This document shows positions 21,084-29,809 of a stretch of DNA of 51,359 nt, piece after piece. Position numbers and translations under genes: made by a program. The stretch spans positions 1 through 51,359 of the forward strand of contig JAGLYJ010000002.1 in NCBI GenBank assembly GCA_023132365.1, read 5' to 3'. The notes under the pieces are model-generated. The model did not search any database, was not told where the DNA came from, and saw nothing but the letters and a program-made list of their open reading frames with translations. The stretch's first letter is position 1. Each line of letters begins with the position of its first letter. Source of the DNA: Mycoplasmatota bacterium (lineage in GTDB: Bacteria > Bacillota_I > Bacilli_A > Izemoplasmatales > Hujiaoplasmataceae).

Positions 21084-21749
21084 ATGGATTATGCAGTTAT
21101 TAAAAAGTTAATTGAAGAAGACATCATCGATTTTGATAAGATGCTTATTAAAAACTATAAAAAAATTGGCTTGTCAGAAATAGAAGCATTTTTACTAATT
21201 GAATTACACAATCAGAGGAAAAAAGGCATCACATTTATATCTCCCACAAAATTAGTGAAAAAATTAACAGTATCAGAAGAAAAGCTTCTACAGACTTTAG
21301 ATGGTTTGATTAAGAAGAAATATTTAGTAATTCGGTTAGTTAAACAAGACAAAAATAAAGAAACTGAAGATTTCTCTTTAGATAATACAGTTTCGAAGTT
21401 AATCGAAGTATACAAAAACCAAATTAAGCAAGAAGTTACTAAGTCCGATAAAATATTCGAATCAATTGAAGAAGAAGTTGTAGATTTATTAGAAAATCAA
21501 TTTCAAAAACAACTTAAACCATTAGAAATAGAATTAATCCAGAAGTGGATTAGTGAAGATAACTATACTGTAGATGAAATAAAAAGAGCGACCCTAGATG
21601 CTATTAAAGCTAATAAATCATCAATTAGCTATGTGGATGGTGTCTTAATGAAACGTTCTAAGAATAAAGGCAAGCCCAAAAAAACCAAATATAACACAGA
21701 AAAATCAGAGGCTCTAAAAACTTTCTTTGATTCATGGGAAAAGAAATAA
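21084..21749 (+). CDS. dnaD: DnaD-domain replication initiation protein
   Basis: C-terminal DnaD-like helical domain (IQKWISEDNYTVDEIKRATLDAIKANKSSISYVDGVLMK); adjacent to nth as in Firmicutes. Confidence 0.82.
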   Translation: MDYAVIKKLIEEDIIDFDKMLIKNYKKIGLSEIEAFLLIELHNQRKKGITFISPTKLVKKLTVSEEKLLQTLDGLIKKKYLVIRLVKQDKNKETEDFSLDNTVSKLIEVYKNQIKQEVTKSDKIFESIEEEVVDLLENQFQKQLKPLEIELIQKWISEDNYTVDEIKRATLDAIKANKSSISYVDGVLMKRSKNKGKPKKTKYNTEKSEALKTFFDSWEKK

Positions 21750-22369
21750 CTAAACAAGAGTTCATCTACACAGAAGTATCTAAACTATTTCCTAATGCAA
21801 AATGTGAACTAAACTATTATCAAGACTATGAATTATTAATTGCAATTATGTTAAGTGCTCAAACAACAGATATATCTGTTAATAAAGTTACAGAAACACT
21901 ATTTGCTAAATATCACTCTATTAAAGATTTTGCTCAAGCTGACATAAGCGACCTTGAACAAGATATTAAGAGTATTGGTCTATTTAGAAATAAATCAAAG
22001 AACTTAAAAAAAATGGCAGAAATTGTAGTAGAAGATCATAATTCAAAAATACCTAATACTCAAGAAGAATTAGAACAGCTTCCAGGCGTTGGTCGAAAAA
22101 CTGCAAATGTATTCCTAGCTGAATATTATCATATACCAAGAATAGCGGTTGATACTCATGTCTCAAGAGTTTCAAAACGATTAGGACTTGTAAGTGATAA
22201 TGATAATCCTACAAAAATTGAAGAAAAACTTAAAAAATTGTACGACGAATCCGTTTGGATAAGTCTGCATCATAAATTTATTTTTTTTGGTAGATATTTC
22301 TGCAAAGCGAAAAAACCAAATTGCAAGGAATGTCCCGTTAAAAAATATTGTAAAAAACCATGTCTATAA
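21734..22369 (+). CDS. nth: Endonuclease III
   Basis: HhH LPGVGRKTANVFL, DTHVSRVSKRLGL, C-terminal 4Fe-4S cysteines C-x6-C-x2-C-x5-C. Confidence 0.95.
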   Translation: MGKEITKQEFIYTEVSKLFPNAKCELNYYQDYELLIAIMLSAQTTDISVNKVTETLFAKYHSIKDFAQADISDLEQDIKSIGLFRNKSKNLKKMAEIVVEDHNSKIPNTQEELEQLPGVGRKTANVFLAEYYHIPRIAVDTHVSRVSKRLGLVSDNDNPTKIEEKLKKLYDESVWISLHHKFIFFGRYFCKAKKPNCKECPVKKYCKKPCL

Positions 22370-22386
22370 AAAGGCATGGTTTTCGT
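22355..22386. terminator. Intrinsic terminator overlapping nth 3' end
   Basis: AAAACCATGtctataaaaaggCATGGTTTT. Confidence 0.65.
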
Positions 22387-22513
22387 CTATATTTAGGCTA
22401 TTATATCTGTTTCGTGAAAAATATGCCATAAATATTCAAAATAAATATCTTGCAAAATATTTTATTATTGAATATAATGAATGGGACAAAATATTTCGCA
22501 TAGGACTGATAAA

Positions 22514-23770
22514 ATGAATATAAACATTAAAGCATCAATAATTAAGAGACGAGAAGAAATGCATGATTTTTATTATCAAGGATTTGGAGATCGTATTAAA
22601 AGAAAAAGGCAAGAACTTAATTTGACTCAAGAGACAATAGCAAAAGGAATTTGTTCTAACACTTATGTATCTAAAATGGAGAACAACAAAATCATTGTTA
22701 ATAAGGAACATCTATTCTTAATTATGGAAAGAATGGGCATGCCTACCGATAACATAAGTCTACCAGAAGAAATGATTGATATCTTAAAGAAATCTATCAA
22801 ATATTTTTTTTATAAAGATATTGAGTCTTATAAAAAACTATATTTGGAAATTGAAAAATATGATTTTGGTATATTGCTATATGTAGCTAGATTTGGTTAC
22901 TATATACTAACAAAAGATGCATATAATGCAAAGATACTACATAATGATATGTATAAATATCTTAATCACCTAGAAGATTTTGGGTTTACTACATTTCTAA
23001 TATACAGTGGATTCTATAATGTTATGATTAATGATTACCAAAGCGCTAGGATGATTATAGAAACGATTCAGAATAAGATTCAAAATGATGAAATGATATA
23101 TGCACTATATTCATATTTGAAATTCGATGTGTATGGAAATCTCTATCTATTCAATATGTCAAGAGATGGTCTTGTCATTGCTGAGAATTTATTCTTGAAC
23201 TATAAAAATATTGAAAGAATGAGAGATATATTTATTAAATTAGAAATCTTTTACTTGTATGAAGAAACAAATAGGAGATCTAGTAATTTTAAGCAAAATA
23301 TACAAGGGTTAAATGATAGCGACAAAAATGAATTTTTACTCTTTTCAGCTATTAAAGCGAATAATCCATTGGAATATTTGGAACATTTATCTAAGAATGG
23401 AGATTACTATTTAGCTGGAAAGTTTATAGTAGCTAAGCACTATTTCAGCAAGGGTAAAATTAAGGAATTCAAAAAAGTTAAGAAGGAAATAAATGACTTA
23501 CATTATCTTCAGAAATCTGAAATAGACTACGGCAATTTACTTAAATTATATGAGGAAGATAAGAAACTTTATATCAAAGATTATTTAATTAATTATGTTT
23601 TACCGATTGTGTTAAAAAAACAAAACTTATATCTTCTAAAAATAGTATTAGAGGAAATATCATTTCTCTTGAAAGAAAAAAATCGTTATAAAGACGCATT
23701 AATCTATCTTGAAAAGTTTCAAGAAATAAAAAATAAGTTACAATTTCAACAAAAAATAACTGCAGAGTAG
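22514..23770 (+). CDS. XRE-family HTH regulator with long C-terminal helical (TPR-like) region; start uncertain (22481/22514/22559)
   Basis: GDRIKRKRQELNLTQETIAKGICSNTYVSKMENNKIIVNKEHLFLIMERMGM HTH; about 340 aa helical C-terminus reminiscent of RNPP/Rgg-type regulators. Confidence 0.75.
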   Translation: MNINIKASIIKRREEMHDFYYQGFGDRIKRKRQELNLTQETIAKGICSNTYVSKMENNKIIVNKEHLFLIMERMGMPTDNISLPEEMIDILKKSIKYFFYKDIESYKKLYLEIEKYDFGILLYVARFGYYILTKDAYNAKILHNDMYKYLNHLEDFGFTTFLIYSGFYNVMINDYQSARMIIETIQNKIQNDEMIYALYSYLKFDVYGNLYLFNMSRDGLVIAENLFLNYKNIERMRDIFIKLEIFYLYEETNRRSSNFKQNIQGLNDSDKNEFLLFSAIKANNPLEYLEHLSKNGDYYLAGKFIVAKHYFSKGKIKEFKKVKKEINDLHYLQKSEIDYGNLLKLYEEDKKLYIKDYLINYVLPIVLKKQNLYLLKIVLEEISFLLKEKNRYKDALIYLEKFQEIKNKLQFQQKITAE

Positions 23771-23819
23771 ATTTGGGATATATAGTTTTAGTTAATTAGA
23801 ATAAACAAATCCAAAAAAA

Positions 23820-23845
23820 AACACTTCAATTTTGAAGTGTTTTAC
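23820..23845. terminator. Convergent intrinsic terminator
   Basis: AACACTTCAattTTGAAGTGTTTT. Confidence 0.75.
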
Positions 23846-24822
23846 TTAATTAACTTAACAATTTTATGAGCTAGATTTAGATACTGTATACCTGCAATAT
23901 CACTTTCTGTATAAACTGAATTATCACTAGGAACAATTGGTAATTGCGCTAGCAGTTCAACTAATAATTCATCAGCGACTTGCTTGCCACCATTTTTACC
24001 GAAAATGTAATGTTTTTCACCATTTACTTCATAGTATGACATATTTTCAACAACACCAATTACTTCTTGGTTTAAATCCTTAGCTGCATAGCCAGCTTTT
24101 ATTGCTATGTGAGCTGCATTTGCTTGAGGAGTAGTTACTAAAATCATTTTTGGGTCATTACAAAAATCTTTAAGATCCATCATTACATCACCAGTTCCTG
24201 GTGGTAAATCTACTATAAAGTAATCAATTTCACCATTCCATATAGTATCTTCGAAAAATAATTTAAGAACTTTATTTAACATTGGACCTCTTAACATTAA
24301 TGCACGGTTCTTATCTACTAAATACTCAGTTGAAATCATTTGAATACCATCTTTTTCAAATGGATAAAGTTTTCCATCTTGATTCCCCATAATTGTATGC
24401 TCTGTAGCGTTTAAGATTTTAGGCATATTAGCTCCATAGACATCTGCGTCGATTATAGCTACTCTTTTGTTTAAACGCATTAAGGCATAAGCTAAGTTAG
24501 CTGTAACAGTTGATTTACCCACTCCACCTTTGCCTGAAGCTACTAGTATTGTTTTCGATTTGCTATTGGCTGATTTTCCTTGAACAAAATCAACTTTGAT
24601 ACCTTTATAACCCATTTGTAATTTTACTATTTTTGCGATGTCTCTAGTTAGTTGTTTTATTACTTCTGGAGTTTTTTCTTTAACTTCAATTACGAAAACT
24701 ACAGTGTCGTTTTCTTCATCTATACCAACATGCTTAATCGCTTTATACTCATGAAAAGCTAGGTTAGTTGTTGGATCTTTTAAGTTTTGAATATTTTGTT
24801 CTATTTCATTAATTTTACTCAT
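23842..24822 (-). CDS. mrp: Mrp/NBP35-family ATP-binding Fe-S carrier (ApbC-like)
   Basis: VASGKGGVGKSTVTANLA deviant Walker A, N-terminal MIP18/DUF59-like domain, DLPPGTGD. Confidence 0.93.
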   Translation of the reverse strand: MSKINEIEQNIQNLKDPTTNLAFHEYKAIKHVGIDEENDTVVFVIEVKEKTPEVIKQLTRDIAKIVKLQMGYKGIKVDFVQGKSANSKSKTILVASGKGGVGKSTVTANLAYALMRLNKRVAIIDADVYGANMPKILNATEHTIMGNQDGKLYPFEKDGIQMISTEYLVDKNRALMLRGPMLNKVLKLFFEDTIWNGEIDYFIVDLPPGTGDVMMDLKDFCNDPKMILVTTPQANAAHIAIKAGYAAKDLNQEVIGVVENMSYYEVNGEKHYIFGKNGGKQVADELLVELLAQLPIVPSDNSVYTESDIAGIQYLNLAHKIVKLIK

Positions 24823-24933
24823 TATACTTCCTCTTTTCTATAAACCATTTACATTATAACTCAAATACTTCATTATGCAAATTATTTTGATTTATTTTTA
24901 TATATATTAATATATATACGCGCGATATTTTTC

Positions 24934-24962
24934 TTGACAATGATTATAAAAAAAAGTATAAT
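24934..24962 (+). promoter_or_regulatory. Consensus sigma-A promoter for yceD-rpmF
   Basis: TTGACA (24934-24939), 17-nt spacer, TATAAT (24957-24962). Confidence 0.8.
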
Positions 24963-24982
24963 TGATTTGCTGTGATGAGGTG

Positions 24983-25459
24983 ATGAAATTGAAGTGGACA
25001 ATTCATGAACTTATTAAAAAAGAAAAAAACCAGAATGACTTATTTTTTCTACTAGATTTAAGCCGTTTTATAACTGAAAAACAAGAAGATTTAGTAAGCG
25101 TGAGCGAGACAGAAGTTTCAGGTTATTATGATTATTATAAAGATGAGGATTTAATAGTATTTGATCTAAATATTAAGACAGTTATTACTATGTTATGTTC
25201 ACTTACATTAAAAGAAGTAAATGTTAGTCTTGACTTCAATGCAGTGTTTAATTTTTCTACTGTTTATATCGACGATGCTACACATCTGTTAGATGGAATT
25301 ACAATCGATATTGATCAATATATATTCTCAGAGATTTTGATAGAAAAGCCAATGAAGGTTTATGCTCCAAAAGCTTTGAAAAATTACAAAGAAGATATTT
25401 TTGAAGCAACAGAAGAAGAATTAACAACAAATAGCCCATTTGCAAAATTAAAGAAATAG
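24983..25459 (+). CDS. DUF177/YceD-family protein
   Basis: Position directly upstream of rpmF, DUF177-like pattern; start ATG 24983 after gaggtg. Confidence 0.8.
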   Translation: MKLKWTIHELIKKEKNQNDLFFLLDLSRFITEKQEDLVSVSETEVSGYYDYYKDEDLIVFDLNIKTVITMLCSLTLKEVNVSLDFNAVFNFSTVYIDDATHLLDGITIDIDQYIFSEILIEKPMKVYAPKALKNYKEDIFEATEEELTTNSPFAKLKK

Positions 25460-25472
25460 AGGAGGAAACATA

Positions 25473-25670
25473 ATGGCAGTACCTTTCAGAAAAATTAGTA
25501 AATCTGTAAAAAGAAAAAGAAGAACTCATTTTAAATTACAAGCTCCTACTATGGCAGTATGCCCTAATTGTGGTGAATTAACATTGAGCCATACAGTTTG
25601 TAGAAAATGTGGATACTACAAAGGAAAATTAGTTGTAGAACCAAAACCTGAAAAAGAAGACAAAGAATAA
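25473..25670 (+). CDS. rpmF: 50S ribosomal protein L32
   Basis: [37 protein letters not shown] zinc ribbon. Confidence 0.96.
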   Translation: MAVPFRKISKSVKRKRRTHFKLQAPTMAVCPNCGELTLSHTVCRKCGYYKGKLVVEPKPEKEDKE

Positions 25671-25742
25671 AAGAAAAAGACGCGTTGAGTAATCAGCGTT
25701 TTTCTTTTGTCAAATTATGATATAATAATATAGGTGAATAAT

Positions 25743-26663
25743 ATGGAAAAACACATACCAGTTCTATTGAATGAGGTAATTGAAAATCTTAATATTCGTG
25801 ATGGATTAACTTATGTAGATATGACTCTAGGTGGCGGTGGTCACTCAAAAGAAATATTGAAAAGAATACCTAATGGTTATTTATATGGGTTTGATCAAGA
25901 TGATTTTGCGATTAGCAAGGCTAAAGAGAAATTAGCTGATTTTTCTAATTACACAATCATTAAGGATAATTTCGTAAATGCTAAAATTAGATTACAAGAA
26001 TTAGGTATCGACAAAGTAGATGGTATCTTATTTGATTTAGGTGTTTCATCTTTTCATTTTGATATACCTGAAAGAGGCTTCTCATATAAATACGATAACT
26101 TTTTGGATATGAGAATGAATCAAGACGGGGACTTAACCGCTAGGGATATAATTAATGATTATACAAGTGAGGAAATTGCAAATATTCTTTTTAAATACGG
26201 AGAAGAAAGATATTCAAGAAGCATAGCCAAGAATATCGTAAAATTCAGAAATGAAACTCCAATTAATACAACTTTTGAGTTAGTTGATGTAATTAAAAAA
26301 TCCTTGCCTAATAAAGTTTTAAATAAGAAGGGTCATCCTGCTAAAAAAACATTTCAAGCGTTAAGAATAGCTGTTAATGATGAATTAGGCGTATTTAAAA
26401 AAGCTTTAGAGGATGCTATTGAATTATTAGCACCTAAAGGAAGATTAGCTGTAATAACTTTCCATTCATTAGAAGATAGAATCTGTAAACAAATATTTAG
26501 AGCACATTCTACAATAGATATTCCTAAAGGCGTACCTATTATTGTAGATTATGATCCCGAATTAAGATTAATTAACCGAAAAGTGATAATTGCTAATGAA
26601 GAAGAATTAGCAGTTAATAATCGCGCACATAGCGCAAAGCTTAGGGTTGTAGAAAAAAATTAA
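25743..26663 (+). CDS. rsmH: 16S rRNA (cytosine1402-N4)-methyltransferase
   Basis: HIPVLLNEVI, DMTLGGGGHSKEIL, FDLGVSSFHFD, RLAVITFHSLEDR. Confidence 0.96.
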   Translation: MEKHIPVLLNEVIENLNIRDGLTYVDMTLGGGGHSKEILKRIPNGYLYGFDQDDFAISKAKEKLADFSNYTIIKDNFVNAKIRLQELGIDKVDGILFDLGVSSFHFDIPERGFSYKYDNFLDMRMNQDGDLTARDIINDYTSEEIANILFKYGEERYSRSIAKNIVKFRNETPINTTFELVDVIKKSLPNKVLNKKGHPAKKTFQALRIAVNDELGVFKKALEDAIELLAPKGRLAVITFHSLEDRICKQIFRAHSTIDIPKGVPIIVDYDPELRLINRKVIIANEEELAVNNRAHSAKLRVVEKN

Positions 26664-26721
26664 AAGAAATATCTGTTGACATATGATAGTGTTTCATGAT
26701 ATCATAATTTTGCGTCAAAAC

Positions 26722-26795
26722 GCAGGTGTAGTTCAACGGTAGAACTTCAGCCTTCCAAGCTGACTATGAGAGTTCGATTCTCTTCACCTGCTCCA
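26722..26795 (+). tRNA. tRNA-Gly (TCC anticodon), CCA encoded
   Basis: GCAGGTG...CACCTGC acceptor pairing, anticodon loop CTTCCAA, T-arm GAGAG-TTCGATT-CTCTT, 3' CCA. Confidence 0.96.
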
Positions 26796-26805
26796 TTTAT
26801 ACATG

Positions 26806-26876
26806 AAATAGCTTCCAAAAGTTGGAGACATGGTATACTAAAAATACCACTCTGATGAAGGAAGCTATTTTTTTTT
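26806..26876 (+). ncRNA. Structured stem-loop ending in a poly-T tract, directly downstream of tRNA-Gly; complex terminator or degraded IS end
   Basis: AAATAGCTTCC (26806-26816) / GGAAGCTATTT (26860-26870) perfect 11 bp; inner TGGTAT/ATACCA stem; T-run. Confidence 0.5.
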
Positions 26877-27005
26877 GATCTCTAAATTAGTTTTGATCAA
26901 GCGATATAAAGCAGAAGGGTGAATATTTATAATATTATAAGCGCTATAATTTAAAGAAATCAGTTTATAAATCTTAAGTAAATCTTCGTAATCTAATCTT
27001 GACAT
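26865..27005 (-). CDS. Small 46-aa hypothetical protein MSRLDYEDLLKIYKLISLNYSAYNIINIHPSALYRLIKTNLEIKKK
   Basis: Strong RBS AAAGGAGG 5 nt before the internal ATG at 27005; no recognised family. Confidence 0.4.
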   Translation of the reverse strand: MSRLDYEDLLKIYKLISLNYSAYNIINIHPSALYRLIKTNLEIKKK

Positions 27006-27140
27006 AACTGCCTCCTTTCTTTGACTAGAACACATATATATTATGACATATATTTCTTCCTTAACTAAATGCAACATTTATTATTACTCATTGCGTTTAT
27101 TTTGGAAACTAACACAGTTCAAATATATACTTATTCCACA

Positions 27141-27245
27141 TTGACATTAACAAAACAAAATGCTATACTTACCATATGTTAATCTAACGGCTAAGAGCAA
27201 AAGAGCAAAAGCAAATATGATGTTATTTGTTTTTGCCCTTTTTTT
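27141..27245 (+). ncRNA. Candidate ~70-nt small RNA with consensus promoter and intrinsic terminator
   Basis: TTGACA (27141-27146)-17 nt-TATACT (27164-27169); terminator GCAAAAGCAAATA (27205-27217)/TATTTGTTTTTGC (27224-27236) then T7; no ORF between. Confidence 0.55.
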
Positions 27246-27331
27246 ATTTATAGGAAATTGTATTTAAAAAGTTAGAATAATTCAAAATTAGAAAAAGCCT
27301 ACATAGTAGGCTAAGGAATATAGCAGAAAAA

Positions 27332-27546
27332 CTATTTAGTATTTTTTAGACGGGTATAAATATCTAAAGGAGCCACATCAAATTTACCACATGAGGCTAA
27401 ATAAGATTCAGGGTAGTCACTTTTAAGCTTATCCTAACATTCACTACAATATCGTAATCAACTTTTTCTTAAAAACCACATTCACAAAGAAGAGGTTTAT
27501 ACTTATAAGTAAGAATAAGAAATTCTCCAAAAAAATTGTTTTTCAT
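27332..27546 (-). pseudogene. Decayed small zinc-ribbon protein gene (CxCG...CxxC)
   Basis: MKNNFFGEFLILTYKYKPLLCECGF* then, in another frame, YCSEC*DKLKSDYPESYLASCGKFDVAPLDIYTRLKNTK*; followed on the minus strand by terminator AGCCTACTATGTAGGCTTTTTC. Confidence 0.55.
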
Positions 27547-27604
27547 TTTTTTATTAGTTAAGGTTATTAAGATTTTAAAAATAGAATAGAGAAAGGAAAA
27601 AATT

Positions 27605-29605
27605 ATGTTTAAAAAGAAATTTGCAATAATTGTTTTACTTGTAGCGATTTTATTGTGTTTGATTAGCGGAATCGGTGCAAGAGCTGTTAAAACTGATGGC
27701 AACAATGTTGATATTCATGACATTAGGGTTGTCACTGATGTTGGTGTACTTACAGGACAACTTTATGTACCTAAAACTGCAACTCCAAGTTCTCCTAAAC
27801 CTGCAGTTGTCTTATCACATGGGTACTTGAACAGTTCTGAAATGCAAGATTCAAATGCAGTTGAACTTGCGAGAAGAGATTTTGTCGTGTTATCTGTAAA
27901 CATGTATGCACATGGAGCATCAACGTTGCACGACTATATCAATGAGTTCGTGGATGGACCTTTTGTACCACTTTTTACTGCCAATGCATATGGCCTATAT
28001 GATGCGGTAAATTATGTCTATAATCTTGAATTTGTTGACAAAACAAAAGTGGGTCTGGCAGGACATTCATTAGGTGGCTTATCAGCAAATCTGGCAGTTT
28101 ATCTTGATGATTTATGGGTTCAAGCACAAAGAGATTCAGGGAACATAGTAAATTCGAAAATTGCATCCGTCTTGTTGATGGGAGCAGATGCGAATTATAC
28201 GGCTTCAAATGTTATGGATGGGACTGACCCAATTAGTACAAATTATTATGGTGCGAGACATGTTGGTATTATCGCCGCTCAATATGATGAGTTTTTCTTC
28301 ATGGGGGCAGACTATCCGGCACCAAGAGATTTCTTGAATGGTGAAAATGCACATATTTTTGTGAATTCAATTGATTTGAGTTCTCAAGTTCTGGCAACAA
28401 CACCAATTATCAATGCACTCGCTGATAATGTTAATGGCTACTACTATGGAACTGTGGATTATTTCGGTTCGACATCAGCACAGCAATACATGAGAGTTAT
28501 CTATAACCCAAGCGAAATACACCCTGCAAATCATTTTTCAATAGCATCCACTGGGGCTGTTGTGGAATTTTTTAGCAAAGCAGCATCAAGCAATGTAACT
28601 TTATTGCCAGTTGATTCTGCAAGTGGTTTATTTGCACAAACATGGTGGATTAAGGAAATGTTTAACTTTATTGGTCTCATCGGTTTCTTTATGTTCATTA
28701 TTCCGTTTGCATTGTTGCTGACCAAAACTTCATTCTTTGCTCCACTTCGTGTCAGTGAAGAACCAAAGCTTCATAATAAGCCTGTTGGCAAGGTATCACT
28801 ATTCACCTACTGGGGCGGATATGCGCTGACAATAATCTTATCTGCAGTGACGTTCTTATATGTCACTCAGTGGATTAATCGAGTCGGGGAAGCAGGATTT
28901 CCAGGTGTATCTGCATCGGTGACATCCTATTTTACTCAACCGACGACCAACGAATTCGTTGCTTGGGCAGTCGCTAATGCAATTATCGTAATAGGCATTT
29001 ATTTGATATCAAACTTGATTAACAATAAATTCAAAAAGGTTGATCAGTCAATGACTATTGGCCAACTTGATGGCGTTAAGATTAGCCCAGTTAAACTAGG
29101 CAAGACGTTATTGCTTGCATTACTTACATTGTATGCAGCCTTCAATCTAGTATTTTTCAATGAATTCTTTTTCAATACAGACTTCAGAATCTGGACGCTT
29201 GCTGTCAAGGTATTTGAACAATACCACTTAATTACAGCCGCTAAATATGTCTTGTTGTTTGCAACATTCTTTATTGCTAGTTCATTTGTCATCAATAAGT
29301 CGATTGCAAGAGCAAATCGTAAAGAATGGTTAAATATCCTAATTAGCGTTGTTGGAATTACAGGTGGTCTATTGATCATTGTGATTGTACAATATTTAGG
29401 ATTCAGAATTACTGGAGAACGCACTTTTATGGATCAAAACTTAAGACCGATTCTTGCATTTGCAACAATTCCTTTGTTAGCAATTACTGCAATAATATCT
29501 AGAATTCTATATCGCAAGACAGGTTCAATCTGGTTAGGCGCATTCATCAATACAATGTTGATTACGATGATAACAGTTGCAAATACTGCTACTTTCCTAG
29601 CTTAA
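27605..29605 (+). CDS. Alpha/beta hydrolase fused to C-terminal multi-TM region
   Basis: Signal anchor, VVLSHGYLNSSEM, GLAGHSLGGLSANLAV nucleophile elbow, then about 6 hydrophobic segments. Confidence 0.82.
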   Translation: MFKKKFAIIVLLVAILLCLISGIGARAVKTDGNNVDIHDIRVVTDVGVLTGQLYVPKTATPSSPKPAVVLSHGYLNSSEMQDSNAVELARRDFVVLSVNMYAHGASTLHDYINEFVDGPFVPLFTANAYGLYDAVNYVYNLEFVDKTKVGLAGHSLGGLSANLAVYLDDLWVQAQRDSGNIVNSKIASVLLMGADANYTASNVMDGTDPISTNYYGARHVGIIAAQYDEFFFMGADYPAPRDFLNGENAHIFVNSIDLSSQVLATTPIINALADNVNGYYYGTVDYFGSTSAQQYMRVIYNPSEIHPANHFSIASTGAVVEFFSKAASSNVTLLPVDSASGLFAQTWWIKEMFNFIGLIGFFMFIIPFALLLTKTSFFAPLRVSEEPKLHNKPVGKVSLFTYWGGYALTIILSAVTFLYVTQWINRVGEAGFPGVSASVTSYFTQPTTNEFVAWAVANAIIVIGIYLISNLINNKFKKVDQSMTIGQLDGVKISPVKLGKTLLLALLTLYAAFNLVFFNEFFFNTDFRIWTLAVKVFEQYHLITAAKYVLLFATFFIASSFVINKSIARANRKEWLNILISVVGITGGLLIIVIVQYLGFRITGERTFMDQNLRPILAFATIPLLAITAIISRILYRKTGSIWLGAFINTMLITMITVANTATFLA

Positions 29606-29773
29606 TTACAACATGTTGATATCTTTATTTCGAAGACAAAGTGTGAGTTTTAGTAGATTTAATTTTACTTAATTTATGAGTGATACATTTAATAAATATT
29701 TAAGTGTGACTTTACGTCTTATAAAAGGACTGAATGTCAAGGGTAGGGGTATTGAATAAATAAATTAGTTAAT

Positions 29774-29809
29774 AGGTGTTATTCCAATAGGAGTAATACC
29801 TATTTTTTA
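29774..29809. terminator. Intrinsic terminator between hydrolase gene and ISL3 remnant
   Basis: AATAGGTGTTATTCCaataGGAGTAATACCTATTTTTT. Confidence 0.65.

Noticed and set aside
22287-22517. ORF overlapping the nth 3' end (76 aa)
   Set aside because: Alternate frame of nth running into an intergenic hairpin; no RBS or family.
27469-27705. 78-aa minus-strand ORF as a real protein
   Set aside because: Its N-terminal part is antisense to the hydrolase signal anchor; only the last ~26 residues match the decayed zinc-ribbon gene.
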